Origin: UBA1924 sp963976625
GTDB lineage: Bacteria; Planctomycetota; Phycisphaerae; Phycisphaerales; UBA1924
DNA length: 64,000 bases
Direction: 5' to 3'
Assembly: GCA_963976625.1 (NCBI GenBank)
Contig: CAXBLA010000016.1
Span: 1 to 64,000, forward strand
Numbering within the stretch: position 1 is the stretch's first letter; each line of letters opens with the position of its first letter. Shown here piece after piece: positions 16,414-25,906 of the stretch. Below the pieces are notes generated by a model that had not been told where the DNA came from, made no database searches, and was given only the letters and a program-made list of their open reading frames with translations. A program made the position numbers and the translations under genes.

Positions 16414-19400
16414 CTATGATTCTTCGATGTCGTCTCGTGCTCGTTTTTTCGCGGCCCGCAGCGCGCTCAGCGCGTCGATGGGCTCGGTCTTCTCTTGCTC
16501 GACCTTACGGGCGGGCTTGCCGATGGATGGTTTGTCTTGTTCTTCTTCGCCGGTGAGGGCGACGGGTTCGCTGCTCTTTGGCGCGTCGATGGGTGCTTCG
16601 AACTTGCGTGATGCCGCCTGCTCGCGTGCTTGCTTGGCGGCCCGCTGCTGTTCACGCGCGTCGTCACCCGTCCGCGATGACGCCCGCGAGCGTGCGGCGG
16701 ACATCGCTTGCATGGATCCCGTCGTCGCGGCTGCTTCCTTGCTCGCCCCGCGGCGCAAGAAGGCCGCGATCATGGTTGGGTCGATCCGCACGCGCCGAAC
16801 GGCGACATCCATCAGGAATACGCCGATCCCGATAATCGCGAACATCAGCCACACGGGCGTGAGCCCGACGGGCATTGTCACACCCTCGCGCGTCCAGAGG
16901 TCGGCCGCGGTCGGATCGTTGGGCAGCACGCGACCGCCCGTAATGGCGGCGACCTGACGCAGGATCGGCAGGTTGGTCTCGAGCGCTTTGAACTCATCGG
17001 CGAACGGCCGAGTCACCGCGGCCTGGGCCGAGCCCTCGAGCACCTGGCCCTCGCTATCGGGGGCCTTGTACTGCAGGTTGACGACATACGCGCCCGGGTC
17101 CTTCGTGCTGAACTCGCCCTCATATCGCCCCGGCCCGATCTGCTTGACCTCGACAAGCACGCCCGAGCCATCCGGCGTCGAAGCGCGGGCCTGGAAGTCC
17201 GCGAAGTTGAGCCGTTCGCCGCCCTGATCGAAGGCCTCGACGATGACGCGGGTTTTTTCGCCGATGTTCTCGGTGCTCACCCGCAGGTTGGCGCTCCCCG
17301 ATGGACGCATCGTCCAGCGGATGTGCTGCTCCCAGAACTGATCGAACCCGTCCCATCCAACCCACGCCGATGCCCAGCGTGAGGAGACATCGGAGGTAAA
17401 GGTGACGACCTTGCCCAGCCCGTATTGCCACTGGGCCGCGACCGGGTCTTCTTCCTTGCCACGCAGCGTCACCAAGCTCAGCCCCTCGCGTTCGGCGGCC
17501 ACGATGTAGCCGCTGATCGGGGGCACGCCGGTGATCCCGCGCATGGTCTCGGTGGGCACGCCTGTGCGCGCCGGCGAGAAGGGCTCGCCTTCCCAGATCA
17601 GCGCCCTGCGAATGGTCTGGGCTTCCTTGATAAAAATCTGAGGCAGCGTCGCCAGCGCGTTATTACTCACCGCGTAATAGTTCCCGCCGGTGACCCGGGC
17701 CATCGTCCGCAGCGTGCTGGTGTCCGCAGGCGAATGCGGATTCACCCCTACCGCCGAGATCGTGATCCCCGCGTTCTTGAATTTGGTCAGCAATGAACGC
17801 GACATCGACGGATCGCCATCAGAGATCACAATACAGTGCTTCTGCCCGGCCGCCGCATTCGCCAGCCCGGAGAGCGCGAGCTGCAACGAAGGATCAAAGC
17901 TGGGCATATCGCCGAAGGTCAGGTTCTGGATCGAACGCTTCACCGCGCTGCGATCGCCGACCGGCGAGAGCGGGTGCACCCAGTCGGTGCCGCCCATGCC
18001 CTGGTATTCGATGATCCCGATCAGGTCCAACCGCGAAAGCGCATCGACCGCCGAGTTGCTGATCTCCTTGCCGTAGTACACGCCGCGGGGGATCTCGACC
18101 GAGTGGACGACCAGCGCGAGCGCACCCCGGGGCATCTGTCGCTTCTGAGGCGGGTCGAGCTTGATCGGCAACGCGTCGGCCAAGGGTGAGCCGATCCATC
18201 CGCCCGCACCAAAGGCCTCGGGCCCGCCGATCATCACCAAGCCGCCGCCTGAGTCGTACACATACTGTCGCATGAGCTCTTGCTGGGCTTCAGAGTAGGA
18301 GTACGACGACTGATTGAGCAGGACAATCGCTTCGTAGCTGGCGAGCTCGGGCAGGTTGGTCGGGAACTGCGACGCCTCGATCAGTACGGAATTCACCTCG
18401 GCTTTGGCGAGCACATCCTCGAACTTGATCGCCTCGTTCTGATCGTCTGCCACGATCAGGATGCTGCCCTCTGAGCCCACGAAGGTAATCGCGCTGCCCG
18501 TGTTGTTCTCGGGGATCGAATCGCCGATCGTGCCCGTCGAGCCGCCGTCGGCATTGAGGGCCGTGATCGGCTCGAACACCGCTTGATAGGTCAATGCTCC
18601 CGGGCGCGTCACCCCGACCGACACCGAGAGCACATTGCGCCCGGCATCGAGCTCGACGATCTTGCCCAGCTCATCAGCCGATGAGTTGATATCAATAATC
18701 GTCCCGTCCTGCGAGAGCAGCAAACGCCCCGCGGTGGGCACCGACGAGGTCAGCACGACCTTGATGGTGATGGTCTCGCCGACGCGCACATTCGACGGGG
18801 TCTGGACCGATTCGACCATGACCTCCTCGGCGTAGGCGAACTCGACAGGCAGCACATCGATCGGATAGCCCTGGGCCTTGGCGGCTTGGGCGGCCCGGAT
18901 CAGCGAGCCGTCGGTCTCGTTGCCGTCGGTGATGAGCACGATCCTGTTGGCGACCTGCTTGGACGCCGACGCGGTGGCGAGGGTGACGCCCGCGCTCAGG
19001 TTGGTGCCGTCGGTCTCGCCGATGAACTGTCGATCGACGATGCGCGTCGCGCGAGCGAGCGTAGATTGTGCAAACGCGTTCTCGGCCGTCGTAATAATCC
19101 CCAGATAATCGTCGGGCTGGCGCGAGCCTTCTTGGGCCCGCGCGATGTACTGGTCGATCTGGTCTTGCGAGCCCGCGGGGATCGAACGCGAGGCGTCGAT
19201 GATGACGGTGACGCCCACATTGTCCGAGGTCTTGCGGAGCGAGGGCTCGGCGAGCGCCCCGACAATCAGCGTGATCGCCAAAAGGCGAATAACCAAAGCC
19301 GCAACACGCGAGCCCTTGCCCAGGCCCGAGATGCTCTTGCGTGCAATAAAGATCGTCAGCAATCCAAGAATCGGGATCAGGAGCAGGTAGGTCTCGATCC

Positions 19401-19470
19401 CGAACTGGATCGGACCAACCACCAGGCTCGCGAGCGTCGGCGTAACGAGTTGTGTTCCTTCATCGATCAA
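16414..19470 (-). CDS. VWA / glutamine-amidotransferase-like membrane protein
   Basis: The 1018-residue protein starts with two membrane segments (about 28-44 and 57-74). A VWA domain with an intact metal site DASRS (92-96) follows. Next is a class I amidotransferase-like region (YVYDSGGGLVMIGGPEAFG) and a second VWA-like domain whose first motif reads HSVEIP instead of DxSxS. After further beta domains there is a final membrane segment (LMFAIIGIGVFLMDVAVRRV) and a charged cytoplasmic tail. It overlaps the NHL lipoprotein gene by 4 bases. The second VWA domain probably cannot bind metal normally. It is likely a large envelope partner of the MoxR ATPase. Confidence 0.9.
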   Translation of the reverse strand: MIDEGTQLVTPTLASLVVGPIQFGIETYLLLIPILGLLTIFIARKSISGLGKGSRVAALVIRLLAITLIVGALAEPSLRKTSDNVGVTVIIDASRSIPAGSQDQIDQYIARAQEGSRQPDDYLGIITTAENAFAQSTLARATRIVDRQFIGETDGTNLSAGVTLATASASKQVANRIVLITDGNETDGSLIRAAQAAKAQGYPIDVLPVEFAYAEEVMVESVQTPSNVRVGETITIKVVLTSSVPTAGRLLLSQDGTIIDINSSADELGKIVELDAGRNVLSVSVGVTRPGALTYQAVFEPITALNADGGSTGTIGDSIPENNTGSAITFVGSEGSILIVADDQNEAIKFEDVLAKAEVNSVLIEASQFPTNLPELASYEAIVLLNQSSYSYSEAQQELMRQYVYDSGGGLVMIGGPEAFGAGGWIGSPLADALPIKLDPPQKRQMPRGALALVVHSVEIPRGVYYGKEISNSAVDALSRLDLIGIIEYQGMGGTDWVHPLSPVGDRSAVKRSIQNLTFGDMPSFDPSLQLALSGLANAAAGQKHCIVISDGDPSMSRSLLTKFKNAGITISAVGVNPHSPADTSTLRTMARVTGGNYYAVSNNALATLPQIFIKEAQTIRRALIWEGEPFSPARTGVPTETMRGITGVPPISGYIVAAEREGLSLVTLRGKEEDPVAAQWQYGLGKVVTFTSDVSSRWASAWVGWDGFDQFWEQHIRWTMRPSGSANLRVSTENIGEKTRVIVEAFDQGGERLNFADFQARASTPDGSGVLVEVKQIGPGRYEGEFSTKDPGAYVVNLQYKAPDSEGQVLEGSAQAAVTRPFADEFKALETNLPILRQVAAITGGRVLPNDPTAADLWTREGVTMPVGLTPVWLMFAIIGIGVFLMDVAVRRVRIDPTMIAAFLRRGASKEAAATTGSMQAMSAARSRASSRTGDDAREQQRAAKQAREQAASRKFEAPIDAPKSSEPVALTGEEEQDKPSIGKPARKVEQEKTEPIDALSALRAAKKRARDDIEES

Positions 19471-20633
19471 GGGGTCGCCCCCGTGTGCACGAGTGGATTG
19501 AGTTCGTGCCCGATCTTCGAGACACCTTTGGGCAGCTCACAGATCTGCACTCGGCTGTTACCTGAATCCAATACCACGAGCTGGTCCCCGATCACGCCGC
19601 AATCCCAAGGCTGGGCCACCTGCCCGATGCTTCGGCCCGCTACACCATACCGCCAAAGGGTCTCGCCGGATTCAATATCCACGCATCGGATCCGATTTCC
19701 CCCAAACTCCGCGATCAGCATCGAGCCGTCATCGAGTAGGGTGATGCCGTACGGGAAGCGAAACGCATCATCCGAAATATCCATCGGCTCACCGATCCAC
19801 GCGATCAGCTCACCCTCCAGGCTCACCCGCCCGATGCGATGATGGCTGGCATCGGTGACGATCAGCTCCTTCGTGCCTCCGGGATTCGTCCACAGGGCGA
19901 TGGATTGGGGTCGGCTCAGCGCGAGGGGCCCATCCGAGCCGTCGATCTCTTCGCTGACGGTGCCGATCTGGTACTCATGGAGTACAGCGATGCTGTCCCC
20001 CGTGCGATCGACGCGGAAACGGTTGATCCGATCGTTGCCGCCGTACTCGGAAACATAGAGATGGCTGACCACGCCCGATTCGTCCGTCTGCACCTCGACA
20101 TCGGTGGGATAGATGAACTGCCCGGGTGCTTCGCCGAACGATCCGAACACCAGATCAGGCTGGGTCGGCACAGGCACCTGGACATCGGGCAGCGGCAGCT
20201 CGTACATCAGCACGCGGTGCTCGTGGGTATCGGCCACATACACGGCCCGGTTGTTCGCGTCGATCGCCGAGGGCGCGACGGTAATGCCGGTGGGCTTGCC
20301 GCGATCCCAGCGCGGGGTGTGGACCGCGCCCAGAATATCGCCGGTCTCGAGGTCCATGATCTGGACGCGGGCGGTCTTGTCGACGATCGCGGCTCTTGGA
20401 TGCCCGTCGACCTCGAAGACATCCATCCCACGCGGATAGACAAACTGGCCGAGCTGGGTGCCGGATTCGCCGTAGATCAGTTTGGTGTTGAGCGTGCCCA
20501 CGGGCAGGTGGGCGTTTGCATCTTCTCTGCAGCCGGTGAGCATCAGCAGGGGAACCAACAAGGGCCCGGCAAGCGTCAACGCCACCCCCACCGTCCTTGT
20601 CCAACCGAGCTGTCCCGAGCATCGAAAACCCAT
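19467..20633 (-). CDS. NHL-repeat lipoprotein (beta-propeller)
   Basis: The 388-residue protein has a lipoprotein signal ending LLMLTGC and then repeated NHL-type strands: GQFVYPRGMDVF, DRGKPTGITVAP with VYVADTHEHRVLMYE, GQFIYPTDVEV with LYVSEYGGNDRINRF, FPYGITLLDDGSMLIAEFGGNRIR and QPWDCGVIGDQLVVLDSGNSRVQIC. These make a six-bladed-type propeller, often a protein or ligand binding platform. The start at 20633 gives the cleanest signal peptide; ATGs at 20639 and 20666 remain possible, and none has a clear ribosome binding site. It is coupled to the VWA gene downstream by a 4-base overlap. Confidence 0.85.
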   Translation of the reverse strand: MGFRCSGQLGWTRTVGVALTLAGPLLVPLLMLTGCREDANAHLPVGTLNTKLIYGESGTQLGQFVYPRGMDVFEVDGHPRAAIVDKTARVQIMDLETGDILGAVHTPRWDRGKPTGITVAPSAIDANNRAVYVADTHEHRVLMYELPLPDVQVPVPTQPDLVFGSFGEAPGQFIYPTDVEVQTDESGVVSHLYVSEYGGNDRINRFRVDRTGDSIAVLHEYQIGTVSEEIDGSDGPLALSRPQSIALWTNPGGTKELIVTDASHHRIGRVSLEGELIAWIGEPMDISDDAFRFPYGITLLDDGSMLIAEFGGNRIRCVDIESGETLWRYGVAGRSIGQVAQPWDCGVIGDQLVVLDSGNSRVQICELPKGVSKIGHELNPLVHTGATP

Positions 20634-20741
20634 GTGCATATAAAGGATGATACGAACAAACGCCATCAAGGGTGCACACTGAGCAATGTTGAATGATGAA
20701 TTTGTGAGAGATCTATACATCCCAAACTTAGAAAAATTCGA

Positions 20742-22400
20742 TCAACCCCGATCGCGTCCGTGCACTCGGATCAACGCCCACGACGCGATCGCCCCGAACA
20801 GCAGCCCGATGCCCAGCAGATTCACCCCCGCGCCGCTGAGCTGCTCGATGCGTGCATAGTGCAGATCCGAGAGCAACTGCTGAGGCAGATTGTCCATCCC
20901 CGGCGGGCGGACCATCACCGATGCCTCGATCTCGTACATCGAATAGAGCCCCCCGACGAGCCCAGCCGCGAAGATCGAGCCGACAATCGAAGGCAGCACC
21001 GCCCGGGCCCATCCGCTCAGCGACCCGCCCGCGAGTTGCCATCGCACCGATCGGCGCTCGGCTGACTCCGCAGAAGCACACAACGCTCCAATAATCGCGC
21101 CCAGGAACCCCGCCCGGACACACGAAGCAAGCATCGCACCGCCCCAACCCGTTGTTAATACAGGGATTGAAGACCGAGCGATCGCCGAGCCTACGAGCAC
21201 GCCGGGAATCAATCCCAGCACGCACAGCCCCATGACCGACCACATGCCTAGCCTCCGATGCATCCCCGATGGGCTCCCGAGCGCAAACGCCACCAGCAGG
21301 GCGATCAGCATCGTCATCCCGCCACACGCCAGGGCGAGCAGCCCGGAATCAATCACCGCCGAGCCTTCGAGCGTCCAGAAGTGACGGACCGAATCCAGAT
21401 CATCGAGCGTGACAAGCATCGCGATCAGCGGGCCCAGCGCGCCAAGTGCCCAGACGAGCACCGAGCCACCCAAAATCGGCTTGCTGATCTTCGCGAGCGC
21501 ATGCCCACGATCGGCGAAACTCTCCGATGTGTGCGGGCGGACAAGCGTCCGTGTGAGCACCCACGCCCCGAGCACCCCGAAGAGCACGCTGGGCCAGGCG
21601 CCCAGCCACACACGCCCCCACTTGTCGATCGGGCTCTGGGCGAGCTCGCGCCACAGCACGATCGACCAGGTATCGAGCTGCGCCAAGTGCATGGGCACCG
21701 CGGAGCCGAGCATCAGCGTCGTGATCAGCACCCAGGCGCGCAACAGCGCCCGACTGTGCAAGCGGATCCATAGGTAGCCTCGCCTGAAGATGCCCACGGG
21801 CTCGAGGGCGATCATCTCGTCATACAAGCTCGTCCGCACCCCGAGCCCGGCCGCGATCAGCACGCCCGCGATCGGTGCGCTCCACAGCGCCAGCCCGAGC
21901 GTCGCGATCGCATACCCAGCCCAGATCGTCACCCATCGCAGCCCCGACTCGCTGGTCGAAAACGACACCAACGCGTGCCCGATCACCGTATCGGGCGCCC
22001 GCAGCAGGTTCCCCGCGGCGTACACCAACATGGCCGGCAGCCAGATCGGGATCAACAGCATCCCCGCCCAGAACCGATTTTTCCCGCCCTGCCCGGAGCT
22101 GAAACACGCATTGAGCACCCGCCCCAGCGGGATCCCCAGAGCCGTGCCCACCAGCGCGATCCCGCCGGCGATGAGCACCGATCGGACCAAGAGCATCACG
22201 CCCGAAAGCGAGCCGTACATATCAACGATCACCGCCCGATCTTGGGCATCAAACACCGCCGAGAGCGATCGGGCCAACTCAACAAGCACGGGCAAACTCA
22301 GCACCAGAACGATCGCCACGAGCAACCAAACCATCGTGGCCGATGGTTGGATCCTCTGACGCTGCGAGATGGGCGCTTTGCGCGGAGCCTGTTTGGGCAT
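20742..22400 (-). CDS. double-domain ABC-type permease (iron/thiamine-transport type)
   Basis: The 552-residue protein is very hydrophobic, with around 12 membrane segments forming two permease halves. This is the layout of FbpB/ThiP-like permeases. Degenerate EAA-type loops are visible (DEMIALEPVGIFRRGYLWIRL in the first half; MYEIEASVMVRPPGMDNLPQ in the second). ATG at 22400 is preferred to the longer frame because MPKQAPRKAPISQRQ looks like a normal cytoplasmic start. No ATPase or binding-protein gene is adjacent. The next gene downstream is the NHL lipoprotein, 108 bases away, so the permease may be co-transcribed with the VWA cluster. Confidence 0.8.
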   Translation of the reverse strand: MPKQAPRKAPISQRQRIQPSATMVWLLVAIVLVLSLPVLVELARSLSAVFDAQDRAVIVDMYGSLSGVMLLVRSVLIAGGIALVGTALGIPLGRVLNACFSSGQGGKNRFWAGMLLIPIWLPAMLVYAAGNLLRAPDTVIGHALVSFSTSESGLRWVTIWAGYAIATLGLALWSAPIAGVLIAAGLGVRTSLYDEMIALEPVGIFRRGYLWIRLHSRALLRAWVLITTLMLGSAVPMHLAQLDTWSIVLWRELAQSPIDKWGRVWLGAWPSVLFGVLGAWVLTRTLVRPHTSESFADRGHALAKISKPILGGSVLVWALGALGPLIAMLVTLDDLDSVRHFWTLEGSAVIDSGLLALACGGMTMLIALLVAFALGSPSGMHRRLGMWSVMGLCVLGLIPGVLVGSAIARSSIPVLTTGWGGAMLASCVRAGFLGAIIGALCASAESAERRSVRWQLAGGSLSGWARAVLPSIVGSIFAAGLVGGLYSMYEIEASVMVRPPGMDNLPQQLLSDLHYARIEQLSGAGVNLLGIGLLFGAIASWALIRVHGRDRG

Positions 22401-22611
22401 GCCCCCAGTGTACGCCGATCCGGGGGCGGACTTTGGCGGAGATCGCCGCAAGATCAATCAAGATCGCCGAAGTTCGCGTTTGATCGGGTTTGGGGGTATG
22501 ATTATGATGGCCCGGCCCGCATGTCTGATGATGTGCGCTCTTTGACCAAGCATCGGCCATGGTCCCGCTCGTGGGCCATCACGACATCCACTCTCAGACA
22601 GATACACACAC

Positions 22612-23100
22612 ATGATTGATATCCGCAAACTCAAAGAACTCGTCAAGCTGATGGTCGAGAACGAACTCACCGAGATCGATCTGCACGATCAGCAAGAAAC
22701 CGTCACCATCAAACGCGGCGAAGACAAAGGCACCGTCATCCAGCACCAGCCCGTCCTCTACGGCGGTGGCGGCGCACCGGCACCAGCCGCGGCTCCTGCA
22801 CCGGCAGCTCCCGCAGCGAGCGCACCGGCTGCCGCCCCTGCACCGGCAGCATCGAGCGACGACAACCTGGCCGCGATCGAATCGCCCATGGTCGGTACCT
22901 ATTACAACAAGCCCAACCCGGACGCCAAGAACTTTGTCAGCGTCGGCGATTCCGTCGGCCCCGATACCGTCGTTTGTATCGTCGAAGCCATGAAGGTGTT
23001 CAACGAGATCAAAGCAGAGCAGAGCGGCGTGATCGAGAAGATCCTCGTCAAGGACGGCGAAGCCGTCGAGTTCGGACAGAAGCTCTTCTTGCTCAAATAA
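22612..23100 (+). CDS. accB: biotin carboxyl carrier protein of acetyl-CoA carboxylase
   Basis: The 162-residue protein has the normal AccB build. There is an N-terminal helical region, an Ala/Pro-rich linker (about 55-82), and a C-terminal biotinyl domain with EAMKV (125-129), where Lys128 would carry biotin. AccB carries the carboxyl group from AccC to the transferase in the first step of fatty acid synthesis. accC follows 85 bases downstream, as is common. The start is fixed by the conserved MIDIRKLKELVKLM. Confidence 0.96.
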   Translation: MIDIRKLKELVKLMVENELTEIDLHDQQETVTIKRGEDKGTVIQHQPVLYGGGGAPAPAAAPAPAAPAASAPAAAPAPAASSDDNLAAIESPMVGTYYNKPNPDAKNFVSVGDSVGPDTVVCIVEAMKVFNEIKAEQSGVIEKILVKDGEAVEFGQKLFLLK

Positions 23101-23185
23101 ACGCTCAATCGAGCGCCCACTGCCCACTCAATGCACTTGAACTCGCTCCTGCGCAACGCGCGGGCCAGAGACGAAAGCCACCACC

Positions 23186-24529
23186 ATGTTTAAACGCGTG
23201 CTGATCGCCAATCGCGGAGAGATCGCCCAACGGATCATGCGGGCCTGCCGCGAGCTCGATATCGAGACCGTGTGCGTGTACTCCACCGCCGACAAGGACG
23301 CCCCGTACCTGCGTGACGCCGACGAGGCGATCTGCATCGGACCGGGCCCGTCCAAAGATTCCTACCTCAACATCTCCCGGATCATCTCGGCCGCCGAGGT
23401 CACCGATGTGGACGCGATCCACCCGGGCTACGGCTTCCTCTCCGAGCGGGCCGATTTCTCCGAGATCTGCCGCGACTGCAAGATCGAGTTCATCGGGCCA
23501 TCGCCCGAAGCCATGAGCAAGCTGGGCGACAAGGTTGAAGCCAAGCGCTACGCCCGGGCCGCCAAGGTCCCCGTGTTCCCAGGCACCGAGGGCGAGATCG
23601 AAGAGCTCGACGAAGCCGTCGAGGTGGCCGCCGAGATCGGCTACCCCGTAATCATCAAGGCCTCGGCCGGTGGCGGCGGGCGCGGGATGCGCATCTGCCG
23701 AAACGAAGCATCGCTGCGGACCAATGTCGCCAAGGCCCAGCAAGAAGCACTGGCCGCGTTCGGCAACGGCGGCGTATTCGTCGAGAAGTTCCTCGAGCAC
23801 GCACGCCATGTCGAGGTCCAGGTCATCGGCGACAAGCACGGCAACGCCATCCACCTCTGGGAACGCGATTGCTCGATGCAGCGTCGCCATCAGAAGATCA
23901 TCGAAGAAGCCCCTGGGCCCGGTATCGAGCGTAAAAAAATAGAAAAGGTCTGCGAAGCCGCCGCCAAGCTCGTCAAATCCGCCGAGTACAGCGGAGCAGC
24001 CACCGTCGAGTTCTTGATGGACGACGACCAGAACTTCTACATGCTCGAGGTCAACACCCGCGTGCAGGTCGAGCATCCGATCACCGAGATGATCACCGGG
24101 GTGGACATCGTCAAGGCATCGATCAAGGTCGCCGCCGGCGAGAAGCTCGAATACAAGCAGAAGGACATCAAGGTCCACGGGCACGCGATCGAGTGCCGCA
24201 TCAACGCCGAGGACCACACCAAGGACTTCCGACCATCGGCCGGGCTCATCGAGACCTACCGCGCCCCGGGGGGCTTGGGCGTGCGGATCGATTCGCATGT
24301 CTGCGCCGGCTACCGCGTCCCGCCCAACTACGACTCGATGATCGGCAAGCTCATCGTCTGGGGTGAGAACCGCGAGGCGGCCATCACCCGCGCCTCACGC
24401 GCCCTCCACGAGTTCGAGGTCGGCCCGATCAACACGACCATCCCGCTGCACGCCGAGCTGATGCAGAACTCCGATTTCAAAAAGGGCGGCGTGGACATCC
24501 ACTACCTTGAGCGACTGCTCAAAGGCTAA
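23186..24529 (+). CDS. accC: biotin carboxylase subunit of acetyl-CoA carboxylase
   Basis: The 447-residue protein covers the full biotin carboxylase family. It has the N-terminal FKRVLIANRGEIAQRIMRAC, HPGYGFLSE, the ATP-grasp glycine-rich loop KASAGGGGRGM, the catalytic region FLMDDDQNFYMLEVNTRVQVEHPITE, and C-terminal PNYDSMIGKLIVWGENR. It carboxylates the biotin on AccB using ATP and bicarbonate. Length and order after accB are as expected; the carboxyltransferase genes (accA, accD) are not in the window. Confidence 0.97.
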   Translation: MFKRVLIANRGEIAQRIMRACRELDIETVCVYSTADKDAPYLRDADEAICIGPGPSKDSYLNISRIISAAEVTDVDAIHPGYGFLSERADFSEICRDCKIEFIGPSPEAMSKLGDKVEAKRYARAAKVPVFPGTEGEIEELDEAVEVAAEIGYPVIIKASAGGGGRGMRICRNEASLRTNVAKAQQEALAAFGNGGVFVEKFLEHARHVEVQVIGDKHGNAIHLWERDCSMQRRHQKIIEEAPGPGIERKKIEKVCEAAAKLVKSAEYSGAATVEFLMDDDQNFYMLEVNTRVQVEHPITEMITGVDIVKASIKVAAGEKLEYKQKDIKVHGHAIECRINAEDHTKDFRPSAGLIETYRAPGGLGVRIDSHVCAGYRVPPNYDSMIGKLIVWGENREAAITRASRALHEFEVGPINTTIPLHAELMQNSDFKKGGVDIHYLERLLKG

Positions 24530-24557
24530 CGTATAATCCTCAAGCTGGAGGCTGCCG

Positions 24558-25082
24558 ATGGGCGCAATCAGAGGTGTGGCAGAGATTGTGCTTAATGCTC
24601 GGGATCTTGATGTGCTCTCGCGTTTTTATCGAGAAGTGATGGGATTCACATTCCATAGCCAGTACCCGAAGACGAACCCAACGATTGTTTTCTTGCGCAT
24701 CGCGGAGCTTGATTCGCCGCTGGGCAAGGCCCATCCGCAGACACTCGCGCTCATCGATCCCGATCGCCACCCCGCGGCTCGCGGCAAGTTTGATCAGCCA
24801 GCCAACCGCCCGTTCTCATTGAATCACCTGGCATTCGAGATCGACGAGGCGGATTACCAATCCGAGATCAATCGGCTTGAATCGCTCGGGCTCGAGACGA
24901 CCCTTGCCCAGTTCGGGCATGTCCGGGCCAAGGCGATCTTCTTCCAGGACCCCGAAGGTAATCGGCTCGAGCTTATCTGCCATGATTCAAGCGTTAGCCA
25001 AGAAGCAGCTGACCGTGCCGAGATCGAAACCGGGCAGCGTATCCAACACGCCATCGATCAGTTCAATACCAAAGCAGAATAA
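24558..25082 (+). CDS. VOC (glyoxalase/dioxygenase fold) protein
   Basis: The 174-residue protein has the two beta-alpha-beta-beta-beta halves of the VOC fold. It starts VAEIVLNARDLDVLSRFYREVMGF and has SLNHLAFEIDEAD in the second half and FFQDPEGNRLELICHD at the end. The likely metal ligands are the His of NHLAF and the Glu of RLELI; the usual first-half ligand is not obvious. GGAGG lies 7 bases before the ATG. The substrate cannot be told. It stands between accC and a hairpin terminator. Confidence 0.85.
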   Translation: MGAIRGVAEIVLNARDLDVLSRFYREVMGFTFHSQYPKTNPTIVFLRIAELDSPLGKAHPQTLALIDPDRHPAARGKFDQPANRPFSLNHLAFEIDEADYQSEINRLESLGLETTLAQFGHVRAKAIFFQDPEGNRLELICHDSSVSQEAADRAEIETGQRIQHAIDQFNTKAE

Positions 25083-25083
25083 A

Positions 25084-25109
25084 ACACCGACGGCAAGCCG
25101 TCGGTGTTC
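25084..25109. terminator. hairpin between convergent genes
   Basis: AACACCGACGGC (25084-25095) pairs with GCCGTCGGTGTT (25098-25109). On the minus strand it is followed by TTTTA, serving the gene that ends at 25134. On the plus strand it starts two bases after the VOC gene stop and is followed only by a weak T-rich run. It is probably a shared terminator. Confidence 0.75.
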
Positions 25110-25133
25110 ATCATTGAAAAACAAAACTTGAGC

Positions 25134-25727
25134 TTACCGCCGGCGTCTTGCAGCACCAATGCCCGCTACACCCAGCAGGCCAAGTGCGCTCGGAGCCGGG
25201 ACCAGCGTACCGATCGAAAGGCTGTCCATCGATGCCCAGAACAACTCGTCGCCATCCGGGAGATCGATGAAGATCGACTCGATCGCAGACTCCGAGGAGA
25301 GCCCCCTGAAGTTCTCGCGTGAGGTCGCGGAGAATATCTCGAAGGTGCCGTCATCGAGCACCAGCGAGATGTACCCGCCAACAGTTTCGCCATCTTCCAG
25401 CGTGGACCAGAGGTGCCCCCCGACGGCATACACATCCGCGCCGGTAAAGGTGATCAAGATCCCGTCCATGCCGTGCGTGGTGCTGATCTCGCCATCACGG
25501 ACACTGAGCATCCCCCCGCCGGGCCCCGCAGCCGAGACCGTGTAGCTGTAGTCGCCGCTGGAAAAATCCAGGCTGCTGACGGCTCCGGTATCGAGCCCGT
25601 TGAATGTGTTGGTGTACTCCACATTCACCTGCTCGAAAAAGAGCGACTCATCATCAAACATATCCGCAAGGCTCTGCCCGCACAAGGCAGACAGTGAAAG
25701 CGCAACGATCGCGTACTCATTTTTCAT
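25134..25727 (-). CDS. exported protein with PEP-CTERM-like sorting tail
   Basis: The 197-residue protein starts with a signal peptide (MKNEYAIVALSLSALCGQSLA) behind GGAGAGGAT. It ends VPAPSALGLLGVAGIGAARRRR, a short Pro motif, a hydrophobic helix and an arginine cluster. This is the usual layout of PEP-CTERM-type sorting signals in Phycisphaerae. The middle is beta-rich with no recognised domain. It is expected to be exported and anchored or processed at the envelope. A second protein with the same tail lies at 26434. Confidence 0.85.
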   Translation of the reverse strand: MKNEYAIVALSLSALCGQSLADMFDDESLFFEQVNVEYTNTFNGLDTGAVSSLDFSSGDYSYTVSAAGPGGGMLSVRDGEISTTHGMDGILITFTGADVYAVGGHLWSTLEDGETVGGYISLVLDDGTFEIFSATSRENFRGLSSESAIESIFIDLPDGDELFWASMDSLSIGTLVPAPSALGLLGVAGIGAARRRR

Positions 25728-25906
25728 AATATCCTCTCCAAATGAACATATGACCACAGAACATGGCCACGAAACAGCTTGCTCAAAAGGGGCTCATGCC
25801 CTGGACACAACAAGCGAGAACAGAGCGTCCCGTGCCTATTCGCGAGGGGATTAGGAGCGGTTCCAGCATATCTTCACTGCTTGGGTTTCCCCTGTTTTCT
25901 TACTTC

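Noticed and set aside
23105..24298. 397-codon minus-strand frame opposite accC
   Set aside because: It mirrors accC codon structure, is Asp/Leu/Val-rich and has no recognisable motif.
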